This document shows positions 1-8,158 of a stretch of 49,556 nucleotides of DNA, piece by piece. Within the stretch, counting starts at the first letter, position 1, and the number at the start of each line of letters is the position of its first letter. The translations under genes were made by a program, and so were the position numbers. The notes below the pieces were generated by a model, which ran no database searches, had not been told where the DNA came from, and saw only the letters and a list, made by a program, of their open reading frames with translations. Origin of the DNA: Erwinia pyrifoliae DSM 12163 (GTDB taxonomy: Bacteria > Pseudomonadota > Gammaproteobacteria > Enterobacterales > Enterobacteriaceae); the NCBI RefSeq assembly GCF_000026985.1, contig NC_017390.1:2126011-2175566 (forward strand), given 5' to 3'.

Positions 1-65
1 TCGGCTTCGGTTTTAAGGCCTTTAGCCAGTTCAGCCGCAAGGGCCTTGAGTTTCTTTTCGTCCAT
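1..65 (-). CDS. IS256-family (mutator type) transposase, N-terminal fragment
   Basis: Only the first 21 residues are in the window, starting MDEKKLKALAAELAKGL. This start is typical of enterobacterial IS256-family DDE transposases, which cut and paste or copy the element. The catalytic domain lies outside the window, so activity cannot be judged. The ATG is at 63-65 on the minus strand. It may be intact. Confidence 0.7.
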   Translation of the reverse strand, partial: MDEKKLKALAAELAKGLKTEA

Positions 66-138
66 AATGTGCCTGTCTCCGTTGTTGGAATGAACATATC
101 AAAAACAGGCAGATACACAATTTAAATTACAGGCTCGG
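1..138 (-). mobile_element. IS256-family insertion sequence, 5' end only (cut by window edge)
   Basis: The element enters from the left edge and ends near 130-140. It contains the first 21 codons of a transposase (1-65). The outer end, read on the minus strand, begins GAGCCTGTAATTTAAATTG and is probably the terminal inverted repeat. The boundary is placed where homology to an older IS256-like transposase remnant resumes at about 139. Exact ends and target duplication cannot be fixed because the other end is outside the window. Confidence 0.65.
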
Positions 139-450
139 ACAATGCCAAACTTCAGCTCTGAATAGGCATGCTCCATTTTCCTGCGCACTTATCGGCCCCT
201 GATAAAGTAACTGCATCAAACTGTTTTCATTCGTCAAAGCGCCTTGCGTTTGATCTGTTTCCTGAACGGCCTGTGCACCGATTTAATAGCCTTTGTGGTG
301 TGAATCACTTTGCGGATCATTGCCAGATATCGGAAGCTATACGCCATGATTTACCCATTTCTTCCGCCATGACTGAAGCACCACCGGATACTGGCTGACC
401 CATTTTTCTTCCATTATGTCCAGTGCCCATTCAGCCGGCAGTTTTTAAAG
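139..450 (-). pseudogene. Decayed IS256-family transposase, C-terminal part, interrupted by the newer IS
   Basis: Minus-strand reading gives pieces that follow the C-terminal third of IS256 transposases in order: EEKWVSQYPVVLQSWRKKW, then after a frameshift IRKVIHTTKAIKSVHRPFRK, then after another frameshift ENSLMQLLY and EKWSMPIQS followed by a stop. Family members read roughly EEKW..YPVVVQSWRR, IRKVIYTTNAIESVHRQFRK and EKWTMPIQNW. The copy has at least two frameshifts and one stop, so it is dead. Its tail is cut at about 139 by the partial element on the left edge. It is old compared with its host genes and has no matching end in the window. Confidence 0.75.
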
Positions 451-487
451 GGAAGACCAGACGGATTTATCATTTACCGACGATTGG

Positions 488-727
488 CTAAAACAATGTT
501 GGCTGGTACGGTTCATCCGCAGTCGAAGTGACTGTCACGCGCTGTTGGCGTAACTGGCGCTGGCAACAAAGGCGCAGAATTTCCCTTTTCTGCGTATCAC
601 TGGATGTCATCCAGCTAAAGCGTTCTTCACGGCTGCGCCAACAACCGCGACAGTAGCCACGCTCATTAACCTCACACATCCCTTTGCAAGGACTGGATAG
701 CGGGAAAAATTCAAGTTGCTCAGCCAC
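488..727 (-). CDS. ydhL: YdhL-like DUF1289 protein
   Basis: A 79-aa protein of the DUF1289 family, matching E. coli YdhL along its whole length. The conserved core is the Cys-rich stretch SSPCKGMCEVNERGYCRGCW (residues 11-30), with four Cys that could bind a metal. The function of the family is unknown. The start is GTG (725-727), supported by GGAG five bases upstream. In E. coli this gene lies next to nemR; here a LysR remnant and eptA separate them. The gene lies directly beside IS debris, so its right-hand neighbours in E. coli (ydhF, sodC) appear to be displaced or lost. Confidence 0.85.
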   Translation of the reverse strand: MAEQLEFFPLSSPCKGMCEVNERGYCRGCWRSREERFSWMTSSDTQKREILRLCCQRQLRQQRVTVTSTADEPYQPTLF

Positions 728-768
728 GACTGCTCCGGATTATTGCATCTGCTTTAATTGAAGTCGGC

Positions 769-1130
769 TCAGGGAATGTCTGCAAGCTTTAGCAGATGAT
801 TATTGCCAAAATAATCACGTATCGAGCGCAAAGCCTGACGGCTTTTCTCCGGCAGCACCCGCTCCAGCGTTAAAACGGTTAACGTCAGTGGCTGAGCTCG
901 CCATTCAGGTAGTAGCAACATCAGTTGGCCGGTATGCAGCTCTTTCTGAATTTGCAACAGCGGCTGCAGTGCTCCCCATACCTGCCACGGTGAATGACCG
1001 TATCACCTGCATACTGTACTGACAATCTGACCTTCTGCCATGAAATGGCGACAAGCCCGCAGCGATTAGCGTGGCTGACCCCGCAGTGGCGATACTCAAT
1101 GAAATTGCACGACCGCAGCATATTCGTCAA
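769..1130 (-). pseudogene. LysR-family regulator remnant (C-terminal effector domain)
   Basis: The minus strand encodes the typical end of a LysR effector domain: LQPLLQIQKELHTGQLMLLL then PEWRAQPLTLTVLT (to 769). Upstream, in a different frame, is a GMG turn (about residue VAGMG) that belongs just before LQPLL, so a frameshift lies near 975. No helix-turn-helix N-terminus is present. The remnant sits between ydhL and eptA, where E. coli has nothing. The family call rests on the short C-terminal pattern; the target genes cannot be guessed. Confidence 0.55.
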
Positions 1131-1259
1131 CAATTTACTATTGGTTACTCATTTTTAGGACAACCGTTGGCAGTTCATTCATTTTGTTTGGAAACAGTTA
1201 AGGCTTAACTAAGATTTTCTGGTTAATCTGGTGGCATATTTTATTATAACTGGACTGCC

Positions 1260-2900
1260 ATGAAATTATTCTTATCCAAACTACGTTGTAACGAAATCAC
1301 CTTTAACTGTGGCGCGGCGGCATTTTTCACCGTGGCGCTAAATTGCGGTTTCCTGCTTCGCGCCTGGCAAACTCTCTCTTTTTATCATTTGCGCGATTAT
1401 CTTTACGCAGCATCTATCCCGGTGGTTCTGTTCTGTGCCTTCATGGTCATCTTCAATGTCATGGCATTGCCCTGGCTACGTAAGCCTCTGCTGGCCATTT
1501 TAATTATAGCCAGCGCCGCCGCTAATTATTTTATGTTCAACTTCGGCACAGTTATCGATACCAACATGATACAGAATGTATTCGAAACTGATATGCAGGA
1601 GGCCTCGGCGCTTTTAAGCGTTAACTATCTTATATGGTTATTGCTGCTGGGTGCACTTCCGGTGGCCGTTATGTTCCTGTGCCGTATTAAAAATAACCGA
1701 CCCTGGTGGCTTTCTGCTGCCTGGCGCGTTCTGACTTCTCTGGCTGCCCTTCTGTTAATTGTTCTTGTAGCGGCGTTTTTTTACAAAGATTACGCATCAA
1801 TGTTCCGCAATAACAAAGGACTGGTGAAAATGGTCACCCCGGCTAACGTGGTGAACGGCATCGGTTATTATGTTAATAGCCACTGGTTCTCCAGAAATCA
1901 GGAGCTGATTGCTATTGGCCTGGATGCGAAGAAAGGGAAAGTCATTACCGGCAGTAAAAAGAAAACGCTGGTGGTCTTCGTGCTCGGCGAGACGGCGCGG
2001 GCGGAAAATTTCTCGCTGGGTGGCTATACGCGAGAAACTAATCCGAAGTTACAGCGCGATAATGTTATTTACTACCAGCATGCCACATCCTGCGGAACCG
2101 AAACGGCCATCTCGGTTCCCTGTATGTTTTCCAATATGTCACGCCAGAACTATGACGCCAGCCTGGCTCGGCATCAGGAAGGTTTACTTGATGTGATGGC
2201 TCACGCTGGTATCAATGTGTTGTGGCGTGAGAATGACGGCGGTTGCAAAGGTGCCTGCAACCGCGTGCCGCATAGCGACATGACCAAATGGCAAGTAAGT
2301 GAGTTGTGCAGAAGCGATTATTGCCTGGATGATGTGTTGCTGCACCGGCTGAACTATTACATCGACAGTATCAAAGATGACTCTGTCATCGTGCTGCATC
2401 AGATGGGCAGTCACGGGCCAGCTTATTATTTGCGCTATCCACCGGAAGCACGCCAGTTCACACCAACCTGTGACAGCAACCAGATCCAGAACTGCGATCG
2501 CCAGACGCTGATTAACACCTATGACAATACCATTCTGTATACCGATACAATGCTGGACAACACTATCAATCTGCTTAAGTCTTACAATGACAAATTTAAC
2601 GTGGCGATGATTTACCTCTCCGACCACGGTGAGTCACTGGGCGAACGTGGAATGTATCTTCACGGCACGCCTTATCTGTTTGCCCCGTCTCAACAGACAC
2701 ATATTCCTTTCTTACTTTGGATGTCGCCCGACTATGCCACAACATTTGGCATCGATCGGCAATGTCTGCAACAGCAGGCTAAGGTTAAGGATGTCTCTCA
2801 GGACAACCTGTTCCATACCCTGTTAGGAATGATGGATATAGAAACGCAAGAGTACAAGCCGGCGCTTGATATGATCCGTTCGTGCCGCAACCAGGGCTGA
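1260..2900 (+). CDS. eptA: Lipid A phosphoethanolamine transferase EptA (PmrC)
   Basis: A 546-aa inner-membrane enzyme that moves phosphoethanolamine from phosphatidylethanolamine to lipid A phosphates on the periplasmic side, lowering charge and giving resistance to polymyxin. About five N-terminal membrane segments (residues 12-175) precede a soluble sulfatase-fold domain. Visible zinc/catalytic motifs are VLGETARAENFS, the nucleophile Thr in CGTETAISVPCMFS, and LSDHGESLGE. Paired Cys (GGCKGACNR and others) fit the family disulfides. Length matches E. coli EptA (547). In E. coli eptA is joined to pmrAB elsewhere; here it stands alone, with no pmrAB in the window. EptB or CptA are less likely because of the CGTxTAxSVPCMF match. 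Confidence 0.88.
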   Translation: MKLFLSKLRCNEITFNCGAAAFFTVALNCGFLLRAWQTLSFYHLRDYLYAASIPVVLFCAFMVIFNVMALPWLRKPLLAILIIASAAANYFMFNFGTVIDTNMIQNVFETDMQEASALLSVNYLIWLLLLGALPVAVMFLCRIKNNRPWWLSAAWRVLTSLAALLLIVLVAAFFYKDYASMFRNNKGLVKMVTPANVVNGIGYYVNSHWFSRNQELIAIGLDAKKGKVITGSKKKTLVVFVLGETARAENFSLGGYTRETNPKLQRDNVIYYQHATSCGTETAISVPCMFSNMSRQNYDASLARHQEGLLDVMAHAGINVLWRENDGGCKGACNRVPHSDMTKWQVSELCRSDYCLDDVLLHRLNYYIDSIKDDSVIVLHQMGSHGPAYYLRYPPEARQFTPTCDSNQIQNCDRQTLINTYDNTILYTDTMLDNTINLLKSYNDKFNVAMIYLSDHGESLGERGMYLHGTPYLFAPSQQTHIPFLLWMSPDYATTFGIDRQCLQQQAKVKDVSQDNLFHTLLGMMDIETQEYKPALDMIRSCRNQG

Positions 2901-2911
2901 CGGTTGAAACC

Positions 2912-2923
2912 GACCGCTCGGTC
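2912..2923. promoter_or_regulatory. Candidate NemR operator upstream of nemR
   Basis: GACCG-N2-CGGTC inverted repeat, 15 bases before the nemR start, where a repressor would cover the transcription start. A related GACCGGTC palindrome occurs before nemA. NemR of E. coli is an autorepressor that binds a palindrome in this position; the exact site here is inferred. Confidence 0.6.
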
Positions 2924-2938
2924 TAGTACGCTGCGACG

Positions 2939-3529
2939 ATGAATAAAACGACCCGATTTGATACTCGTGAGCATTTGTTAAACACCGGCGAACAACTTTG
3001 CCTGCAGCGAGGCTTTAACGGCATGGGCCTGATCGAGCTGCTCAGGCAAGCAGAAGTGCCTAAAGGGTCGTTTTACTATTATTTTCCCTCAAAGGAAGCT
3101 TTCGGCGTGGCGATGCTACAGCGCTATTTTGCCCGTAATCACCAATACCTGAATGATTTCCTTAACGATCACCAAGGTAGTTACCGCCAGCGCGTGCTGG
3201 ATTATTACGATCGGTTGCTACTAAGCTGTCAGGTGAGCAGCTTTGCCGGATGCCTTTACGTAAAGCTTTCTGCCGAAGTCTGCGATCTCTCTGAAGCCAT
3301 GCGCGGCGCGCTGGAAGCGGGTTCGTCAAAAATGATCGGCTCTCTGGCTGCCACGCTAAACAAGGCACAGCAGCAGGGTACGCTTTCTGGTCAGCTAAAC
3401 TGTGCATCCTGTGCGCAGACCATTTATACACTTTGGCTGGGAGCCAGTCTGCAAAGCAAAATATGCCGTGAAAAGACCCCATTGCTAAATGCGCTTCAGG
3501 AGATGGGGTACATCCTGCGCGGAGCTTAA
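2939..3529 (+). CDS. nemR: TetR-family electrophile/HOCl-sensing repressor NemR
   Basis: A 196-aa TetR regulator, colinear with E. coli NemR (199). The N-terminal helix-turn-helix reads LIELLRQAEVPKGSFYYYFPSK (shown here in two halves: LIELLRQAEV, PKGSFYYYFPSK). The redox Cys that corresponds to E. coli Cys106 is Cys105 (SFAGCLYVKLSAEVCDLSE), and the Lys with which it forms a sulfenamide bond is kept (LWLGASLQSK). It represses nemA and gloA until bleach, quinones, N-ethylmaleimide or glyoxals modify the Cys. A classical Shine-Dalgarno is not evident. The gene lies 38 bases after eptA with no terminator seen between, so read-through is possible. Confidence 0.93.
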   Translation: MNKTTRFDTREHLLNTGEQLCLQRGFNGMGLIELLRQAEVPKGSFYYYFPSKEAFGVAMLQRYFARNHQYLNDFLNDHQGSYRQRVLDYYDRLLLSCQVSSFAGCLYVKLSAEVCDLSEAMRGALEAGSSKMIGSLAATLNKAQQQGTLSGQLNCASCAQTIYTLWLGASLQSKICREKTPLLNALQEMGYILRGA

Positions 3530-3548
3530 AAAATATCACTTACTAATC

Positions 3549-3556
3549 GACCGGTC
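3549..3556. promoter_or_regulatory. Second candidate NemR operator, between nemR and nemA
   Basis: Perfect GACCGGTC palindrome within CGACCGGTCTACC, 15 bases before the nemA start. It shares GACCG/CGGTC halves with the site before nemR. This suggests that nemA has its own NemR-controlled promoter besides read-through from nemR. No mapped promoter supports it. Confidence 0.5.
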
Positions 3557-3571
3557 TACCAGGAGCGAATG

Positions 3572-4681
3572 ATGAAACTGAACACCCTTTTTACCCCACT
3601 CAAATTGGGGGCCATTACCGTGCCAAACCGTATCTTTATGGCTCCTTTAACGCGTCTGCGCAGCATTGAGCCAGGCGATATTCCCACTCCATTGATGGGT
3701 GAATATTATCGTCAGCGTGCCAGTGCCGGGCTGATTATTACCGAGGCTACGCAGATTACATATCAGGCAAAAGGCTATGCGGGTGCGCCTGGACTGCACT
3801 CATCACAACAAATTGCCGCCTGGAAACAAATCAACGAAGGTATTCATCAGGACGGCGGCCATAGTGCCGTTCAGCTGTGGCATACCGGAAGGATCTCACA
3901 TGCCAGTCTGCAACCAGGCGGTGCTGCTCCGGTATCTGCTTCAGCCATTAATGCTGAAACCCGAACCACCCTGCGTGATGCCAGTGGACATCCGGTACGT
4001 GAGGCAACCTCAACGCCACGTCCATTGAGCACTAAAGAAGTGGGCGGAATCGTTGATGACTTCCGTCAGGCGGTGATCAATGCGCGTGAAGCCGAATTCG
4101 ACCTGGTTGAACTGCATGCGGCACATGGCTATCTCATCCATCAGTTCCTGTCTCCGGCCTCTAACCAGCGTGATGACAAGTACGGCGGAACGATTGAGAA
4201 TCGAACCCGTTTCGCTTTGGAAGTTGTTGACGCGGCAATAGCCAGTTGGCAAGCCGACCGGATTGGCATTCGTATTTCTCCCCTTGGCCCGTTTAACGGC
4301 CTTGACAATGGTCAAGACCAGGAAGAAGCCGCCTTATATTTCATTGGCGAACTGGCAAAGCGTAAACTTGCCTACCTGCATATTTCCGAACCTGACTGGG
4401 CAGGTGGCAAACCTTATACCCGCGAATTCCGCCAGGCGATCCGCGCGGCATATCCTGGCGTGATCGTTGCTGCCGGCGGTTTTAACGCCGAGAAAGCCGA
4501 AACACTAATCGAACAAGGTCTGATTGATGCCGTTGCTTTTGGCCGCAGTTATATTGCCAATCCCGACCTGGTTGAACGTCTGAAAGATGGCGCAAGTCTT
4601 AACGAACCACAGCCAGAAACCTTCTACGGCGGCAATGCTGCAGGCTATACCGATTATCCAAAACTTGGTGAGCACGCCTGA
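3572..4681 (+). CDS. nemA: N-ethylmaleimide reductase NemA (Old Yellow Enzyme family)
   Basis: A 369-aa FMN-dependent ene-reductase that reduces activated alkenes, quinones, nitro compounds and chromate with NADPH in the cytosol. Family marks are the start [14 protein letters not shown], the [17 protein letters not shown] loop, [10 protein letters not shown], the substrate-binding His pair region [16 protein letters not shown], and the FMN phosphate region [16 protein letters not shown]. Two ATGs are in tandem; the second (3572) is preferred because AGGAG is six bases upstream, while it is only three from the first. Forms a detoxification unit with nemR and gloA. Length matches E. coli NemA (365). 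Confidence 0.93.
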   Translation: MKLNTLFTPLKLGAITVPNRIFMAPLTRLRSIEPGDIPTPLMGEYYRQRASAGLIITEATQITYQAKGYAGAPGLHSSQQIAAWKQINEGIHQDGGHSAVQLWHTGRISHASLQPGGAAPVSASAINAETRTTLRDASGHPVREATSTPRPLSTKEVGGIVDDFRQAVINAREAEFDLVELHAAHGYLIHQFLSPASNQRDDKYGGTIENRTRFALEVVDAAIASWQADRIGIRISPLGPFNGLDNGQDQEEAALYFIGELAKRKLAYLHISEPDWAGGKPYTREFRQAIRAAYPGVIVAAGGFNAEKAETLIEQGLIDAVAFGRSYIANPDLVERLKDGASLNEPQPETFYGGNAAGYTDYPKLGEHA

Positions 4682-4757
4682 TGCTCGCACCTTTTAGCAT
4701 TATCGCTACACTTGGTTTTACGTCATCTGACAAATGACTCTGATAAAAGAGGATGTT

Positions 4758-5165
4758 ATGCGTTTACTTCACACCATGCTGCGCGTTGGCGATCTGCAAC
4801 GTTCCGTCGATTTCTATACCAAAGTTCTGGGCATGCGCCTGTTACGCACCAGTGAAAATGCCGAATACAAATATACCCTCGCCTTTGTCGGCTACAGCGA
4901 AGAGAGCGAAGGCGCAGTTATCGAACTGACCTATAACTGGGACGTGGATAAATACAACCTCGGTGATGCATACGGTCATATTGCTCTGGGCGTGGACGAT
5001 GTTGCAACTACCTGTAATCGCATCCGTAATGATGGCGGCAACGTTACCCGCGAAGCCGGCCCGGTGAAAGGCGGTACCACCATCATTGCGTTCGTAGAGG
5101 ATCCGGACGGCTATAAGATTGAACTTATTGAAAATAAACACGCTGGTCACGGTATCGGCAACTAA
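4758..5165 (+). CDS. gloA: Glyoxalase I (lactoylglutathione lyase)
   Basis: A 135-aa metalloenzyme that isomerises the methylglyoxal-glutathione hemithioacetal to S-lactoylglutathione. All four E. coli nickel ligands are present at the same positions: His5, Glu56, His74 and Glu122. The start at 4758 ([12 protein letters not shown]) is chosen over an upstream in-frame ATG at 4734 because AAGAGGA precedes it and it gives the family length. It is 76 bases downstream of nemA in the same orientation, as in the E. coli nemRA-gloA unit. Confidence 0.95.
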   Translation: MRLLHTMLRVGDLQRSVDFYTKVLGMRLLRTSENAEYKYTLAFVGYSEESEGAVIELTYNWDVDKYNLGDAYGHIALGVDDVATTCNRIRNDGGNVTREAGPVKGGTTIIAFVEDPDGYKIELIENKHAGHGIGN

Positions 5166-5173
5166 GCTTTTTT

Positions 5174-5194
5174 GGGGTGCTTCCCAGGCACCCC
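5174..5194 (+). terminator. Hairpin after gloA, possible terminator
   Basis: GGGGTGC (5174-5180) and GCACCCC (5188-5194) form a 7-bp GC stem. There is no T-tract on the downstream side, so intrinsic termination is uncertain. Confidence 0.35.
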
Positions 5195-5267
5195 GCTCCC
5201 CCCCTGCTGCATCCCCCAACAAAATTTGCCATAATGCGCGCTGCCTTTTATCGCCAATGAGAAGCCG

Positions 5268-5927
5268 ATGTCTGAATCGAATGAACTGAATACCCTGAGC
5301 AGCCGTTTTCGCGGTTTTTATCCAGTAGTGATTGATGTCGAAACCGCAGGTTTTGATGCCAAAACGAACGCCCTACTGGAGATTGCGGCAGTAACGCTGA
5401 AAATGGATAGTGATGGCTGGCTGGAAAAAGATGATACCCTTCACTTCCACGTTGAGCCTTTTGCCGGTTCAGTTCTGCTTCCTGAAGCACTGACATTTAA
5501 TGGAATCGATCCTACTAATCCTCTTCGCGGGGCGGTCAGTGAATACGAAGCGCTTCACGCTATTTTCAAACTGGTGCGTAAAGGGATTAAGGACAGCGGC
5601 TGTAACCGGGCGGTTATGGTGGCGCATAATGCGACGTTCGATCTCAACTTTATGAACGCCGCAGCAGAACGTGCCAGTCTGAAACGAAACCCTTTCCATC
5701 CCTTCGTAACCTTTGATACCGCTGCGCTTAGCGGGCTGGCGCTGGGGCAAACCGTGCTGGCAAAAGCCTGTCACGCAGCAGGAATGGCGTTCGACAGTGC
5801 ACAGGCGCATTCGGCCTTGTACGACACGCTGCAAACGGCGGATCTGTTCTGTGAATTGGTTAACCGGTGGAAACGTCTTGGCGGTTGGCCACTGCCCGCT
5901 GCTGCAGAGAGCTGTCCCGGCAACTAA
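5268..5927 (+). CDS. rnt: Ribonuclease T (3'-5' exoribonuclease, DEDDh)
   Basis: A 219-aa exonuclease that trims 3' ends of tRNA, 5S and 23S rRNA. All five DEDDh catalytic residues are seen at E. coli positions: Asp23 and Glu25 ([10 protein letters not shown]), Asp125 ([10 protein letters not shown]), His181 and Asp186 ([13 protein letters not shown]). Basic patches for RNA binding ([15 protein letters not shown]) are kept. A possible -10 (CATAAT) lies at 5230-5235 in the short gap after gloA, so it probably has its own promoter. Confidence 0.95.
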   Translation: MSESNELNTLSSRFRGFYPVVIDVETAGFDAKTNALLEIAAVTLKMDSDGWLEKDDTLHFHVEPFAGSVLLPEALTFNGIDPTNPLRGAVSEYEALHAIFKLVRKGIKDSGCNRAVMVAHNATFDLNFMNAAAERASLKRNPFHPFVTFDTAALSGLALGQTVLAKACHAAGMAFDSAQAHSALYDTLQTADLFCELVNRWKRLGGWPLPAAAESCPGN

Positions 5928-6133
5928 CTTAGGGGGGAAATAGCCTTTAATACCTGATGTTCTTCTGTTCAGGGGCTGGAAGCCAAATATGATGGCCTGA
6001 GGCAACAGCTCAACGCAATTCCCGGGCGGTGAGTTGAAATCGTTGACGCTGTAAGTGAGGAGGCCGTCAGAGGGAAGCCGTTTGCTCCAGATGAGTGATC
6101 AAGCCGGGGTATGGCGAAACGCCGAAGTGAAAT

Positions 6134-6160
6134 GCCAGTCAGTTATTATCACTGACTGGC
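6134..6160. terminator. Hairpin between convergent rnt and grxD
   Basis: GCCAGTCAG (6134-6142) and CTGACTGGC (6152-6160) form a perfect 9-bp stem with a 9-base loop, in the gap between two convergent genes. It may stop transcription from both sides. No clear T-tract. The rest of 5928-6202 shows no gene that I recognise. Confidence 0.5.
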
Positions 6161-6202
6161 TTGAAAGTTTCATCACGCCCATTCAGACGCCAGCCAAGGC
6201 GA

Positions 6203-6541
6203 TTACTCTGCGGCGTCAGTTGGGTATTTCTGGGCGGTTTCTTTGATCAACTGTTGCAGTTCACCACGCTGATACATCTCGATGATGATATCGCAACCGC
6301 CGACCAACTCACCGTCAACCCACAGCTGCGGGAACGTTGGCCAGTTTGCATATTTTGGCATTTCAGCACGAATGTCCGGGTTTTGCAGGATATCCACATA
6401 CGCAAAACGCTCGCCACAGGCGGAGAGCGCCTGTACGGCCTGAGCAGAAAAACCGCAGCTCGGTAGCTTCGGCGAGCCTTTCATATACAACAGGATTGGG
6501 TTTTCTGCGATCTGGCGCTGAATTTTTTCAACAGTACTCAT
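6203..6541 (-). CDS. grxD: Monothiol glutaredoxin 4
   Basis: A 112-aa CGFS-type monothiol glutaredoxin (active Cys29 in KLPSCGFSAQ) that carries a glutathione-ligated [2Fe-2S] cluster and helps Fe-S trafficking, often with BolA. Conserved WPTFPQLWVDGELVGGCDI covers the glutathione-binding region. ATG at 6541 is chosen because AGGAAGG is well spaced before it; an upstream TTG (6556) would overlap that ribosome site. Divergent from mepH. Confidence 0.95.
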   Translation of the reverse strand: MSTVEKIQRQIAENPILLYMKGSPKLPSCGFSAQAVQALSACGERFAYVDILQNPDIRAEMPKYANWPTFPQLWVDGELVGGCDIIIEMYQRGELQQLIKETAQKYPTDAAE

Positions 6542-6741
6542 AAATGCCTTCCTCAATACGATACTTCGTGTATAGGCTGTAGCCAGCCAATATTGTAGCT
6601 ATTCTGACCTGAGGTTGAAAATGACATTTTCAATACTTATCGGGTTTTCACCCGGTTAACGGTCAGAGGATGGTAACAAAATAACATTTTCTTCTGAGCT
6701 TTGCTGCATCCGTTGACAAATAGTTAAGGTAACGCACTGAG

Positions 6742-6769
6742 TTAACAGACTGATTATATATGTTAAACT
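6742..6769 (+). promoter_or_regulatory. Candidate promoter for mepH
   Basis: TTAACA (6742-6747), 16-base spacer, TAAACT (6764-6769) in the 380-base divergent grxD/mepH gap. The gap is AT-rich and has no gene that I can see. Confidence 0.3.
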
Positions 6770-6921
6770 ATCGACCACGGCTGTATTATTGTAACAAAAA
6801 AGACCTTACCTTTTGCTCTCCATTTAGTTTAGAATTCTTACAACCTTCTGCCAGCGTGCAGAATTGACTATTTACCCTCGCATTGCTGCCTGCCGCAATG
6901 CACGAACTGTTAATGGAAATG

Positions 6922-7758
6922 ATGCGTCTATTCATTACGCTTTTCATGCTCGCTTTCGCTCAGCTATTTTTTAATATGGCGCACGCATCGCCACAGGCTC
7001 CTGTTAATGCCGATCGGCACAAAGCTGACCGAAATATCGCGCGCGAAGATGAACGACGCAAAAAACGCCCGGTAAAAGCTTCCACAACCAAAAAAATCAA
7101 ACAACCTCCGGTAAAAAAAACTAAACAACCCGCACGACCGGCGCAGCTAAGCACGGCGAAAAAACAAAAGTTAAAAAATAAAACCACTGTCGTTAAGCGC
7201 CCAACAAAAAAAAGCAACACGGTTAAAAGCCAGTCTGCCTACAAACCCGGCATCAAAAAGACAATAAAAAAACGTTACGGCAGGCAGCGTGCAGATCGTA
7301 AGACGGCTCTGTCGGCCCCTATAAAGCTCAGTAATGCGCATCGCATTCGTTATCAAAAAGCGCGTGAAAGCGCAGTGAATAAACTGATGGGCCAGCTGGG
7401 TAAACCCTATCTGTGGGGTGGCAGCTCGCCTAAAACCGGGTTTGACTGCAGTGGCCTGGTTTGGTACGCCTATAAAGATTTAGTAAAATTCAAAATTCCT
7501 CGCACCGCAAATGAGATGTATCACCTGCGCGATGCCGCTCCGATCAGGCGTGACAGGCTTGAGAAGGGCGATTTGGTGTTCTTCCGTCTCAACAGTAAAA
7601 GTCGCGCCGATCATGTAGGCGTCTATCTCGGCGGCGGTAAATTCATTCAGTCACCACGAACAGGTAAAGATATTCAGGTCAGCACACTGGGTGATGATTT
7701 CTGGCAAGAACATTACATAGGCGCTCGTCGCGTGGTGACACCGAAGACGGTTCGTTAA
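6922..7758 (+). CDS. mepH: Murein DD-endopeptidase MepH (NlpC/P60 family)
   Basis: A secreted cell-wall hydrolase that cuts D-Ala-mDAP cross-links to let new murein be inserted. It has a signal peptide (MRLFITLFMLAFAQLFFNMAHA), a very Lys-rich linker of about 110 residues, and a C-terminal NlpC/P60 domain with catalytic Cys in GFDCSGLVWYAY and His in ADHVGVYLGGG. E. coli MepH has the same layout (Lys-rich linker, GKPYxWGGSSPxTGFDCSGLV). Start is uncertain: in-frame TTG 6883, ATG 6898, 6913, 6919 and 6922 exist; 6922 puts the signal peptide at the N-terminus. Confidence 0.88.
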   Translation: MRLFITLFMLAFAQLFFNMAHASPQAPVNADRHKADRNIAREDERRKKRPVKASTTKKIKQPPVKKTKQPARPAQLSTAKKQKLKNKTTVVKRPTKKSNTVKSQSAYKPGIKKTIKKRYGRQRADRKTALSAPIKLSNAHRIRYQKARESAVNKLMGQLGKPYLWGGSSPKTGFDCSGLVWYAYKDLVKFKIPRTANEMYHLRDAAPIRRDRLEKGDLVFFRLNSKSRADHVGVYLGGGKFIQSPRTGKDIQVSTLGDDFWQEHYIGARRVVTPKTVR

Positions 7759-7949
7759 CCGCTGGCAGACAATTTTCCCGCCGGGCCGCGAGACGAAACG
7801 CATTGCTGCCTCGTAATCAACGATTCCGTCTGGACTCATCGTTATCAATTTCGGTAAGTGATTTAACTTCGCCATTACCCACATTGGGTTAACAGTCTGC
7901 AATTATTCCTATCGTTAACAGTAAACATCTCGTTTTCTTTGCGCAGCCT

Positions 7950-7958
7950 TGTTAGAAT
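7950..7958 (+). promoter_or_regulatory. Candidate extended -10 for purR
   Basis: TGTTAGAAT: a TG-N-TAGAAT extended -10, about 200 bases before purR, with no good -35. The 400-base mepH-purR gap otherwise holds only the PurR-like box at 8097. Confidence 0.35.
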
Positions 7959-8096
7959 TCATCCTCTGCGTTGCGCAACGGTGCCAAAATTTGGCTAAGC
8001 CAGCACTGCGCGTCCTGTTACGGACAAACCTTACCCCTTCCCGATTCTTTGAGACAGCCCCCAATCATTCTGTCCAGTCGGGAAAAGCCTGCATCC

Positions 8097-8112
8097 AGGC
8101 AAACGATTAACA
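8097..8112 (+). promoter_or_regulatory. Candidate PurR operator before purR (autoregulation)
   Basis: AGGCAAACGATTAACA matches 9 of 11 fixed positions of the PurR consensus ANGCAANCGNTTNCNT. It lies 46 bases before the purR start, downstream of the likely promoter. E. coli purR is known to repress itself through operators in this region. Confidence 0.55.
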
Positions 8113-8158
8113 AACCAGTTATCAGCAGGTTACTGATAACACCAGGAGTAGGATTTTC

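Noticed and set aside
168..398. Plus-strand 76-codon frame over the left IS debris
   Set aside because: The opposite strand clearly reads as an IS256 transposase remnant; this frame is its shadow.
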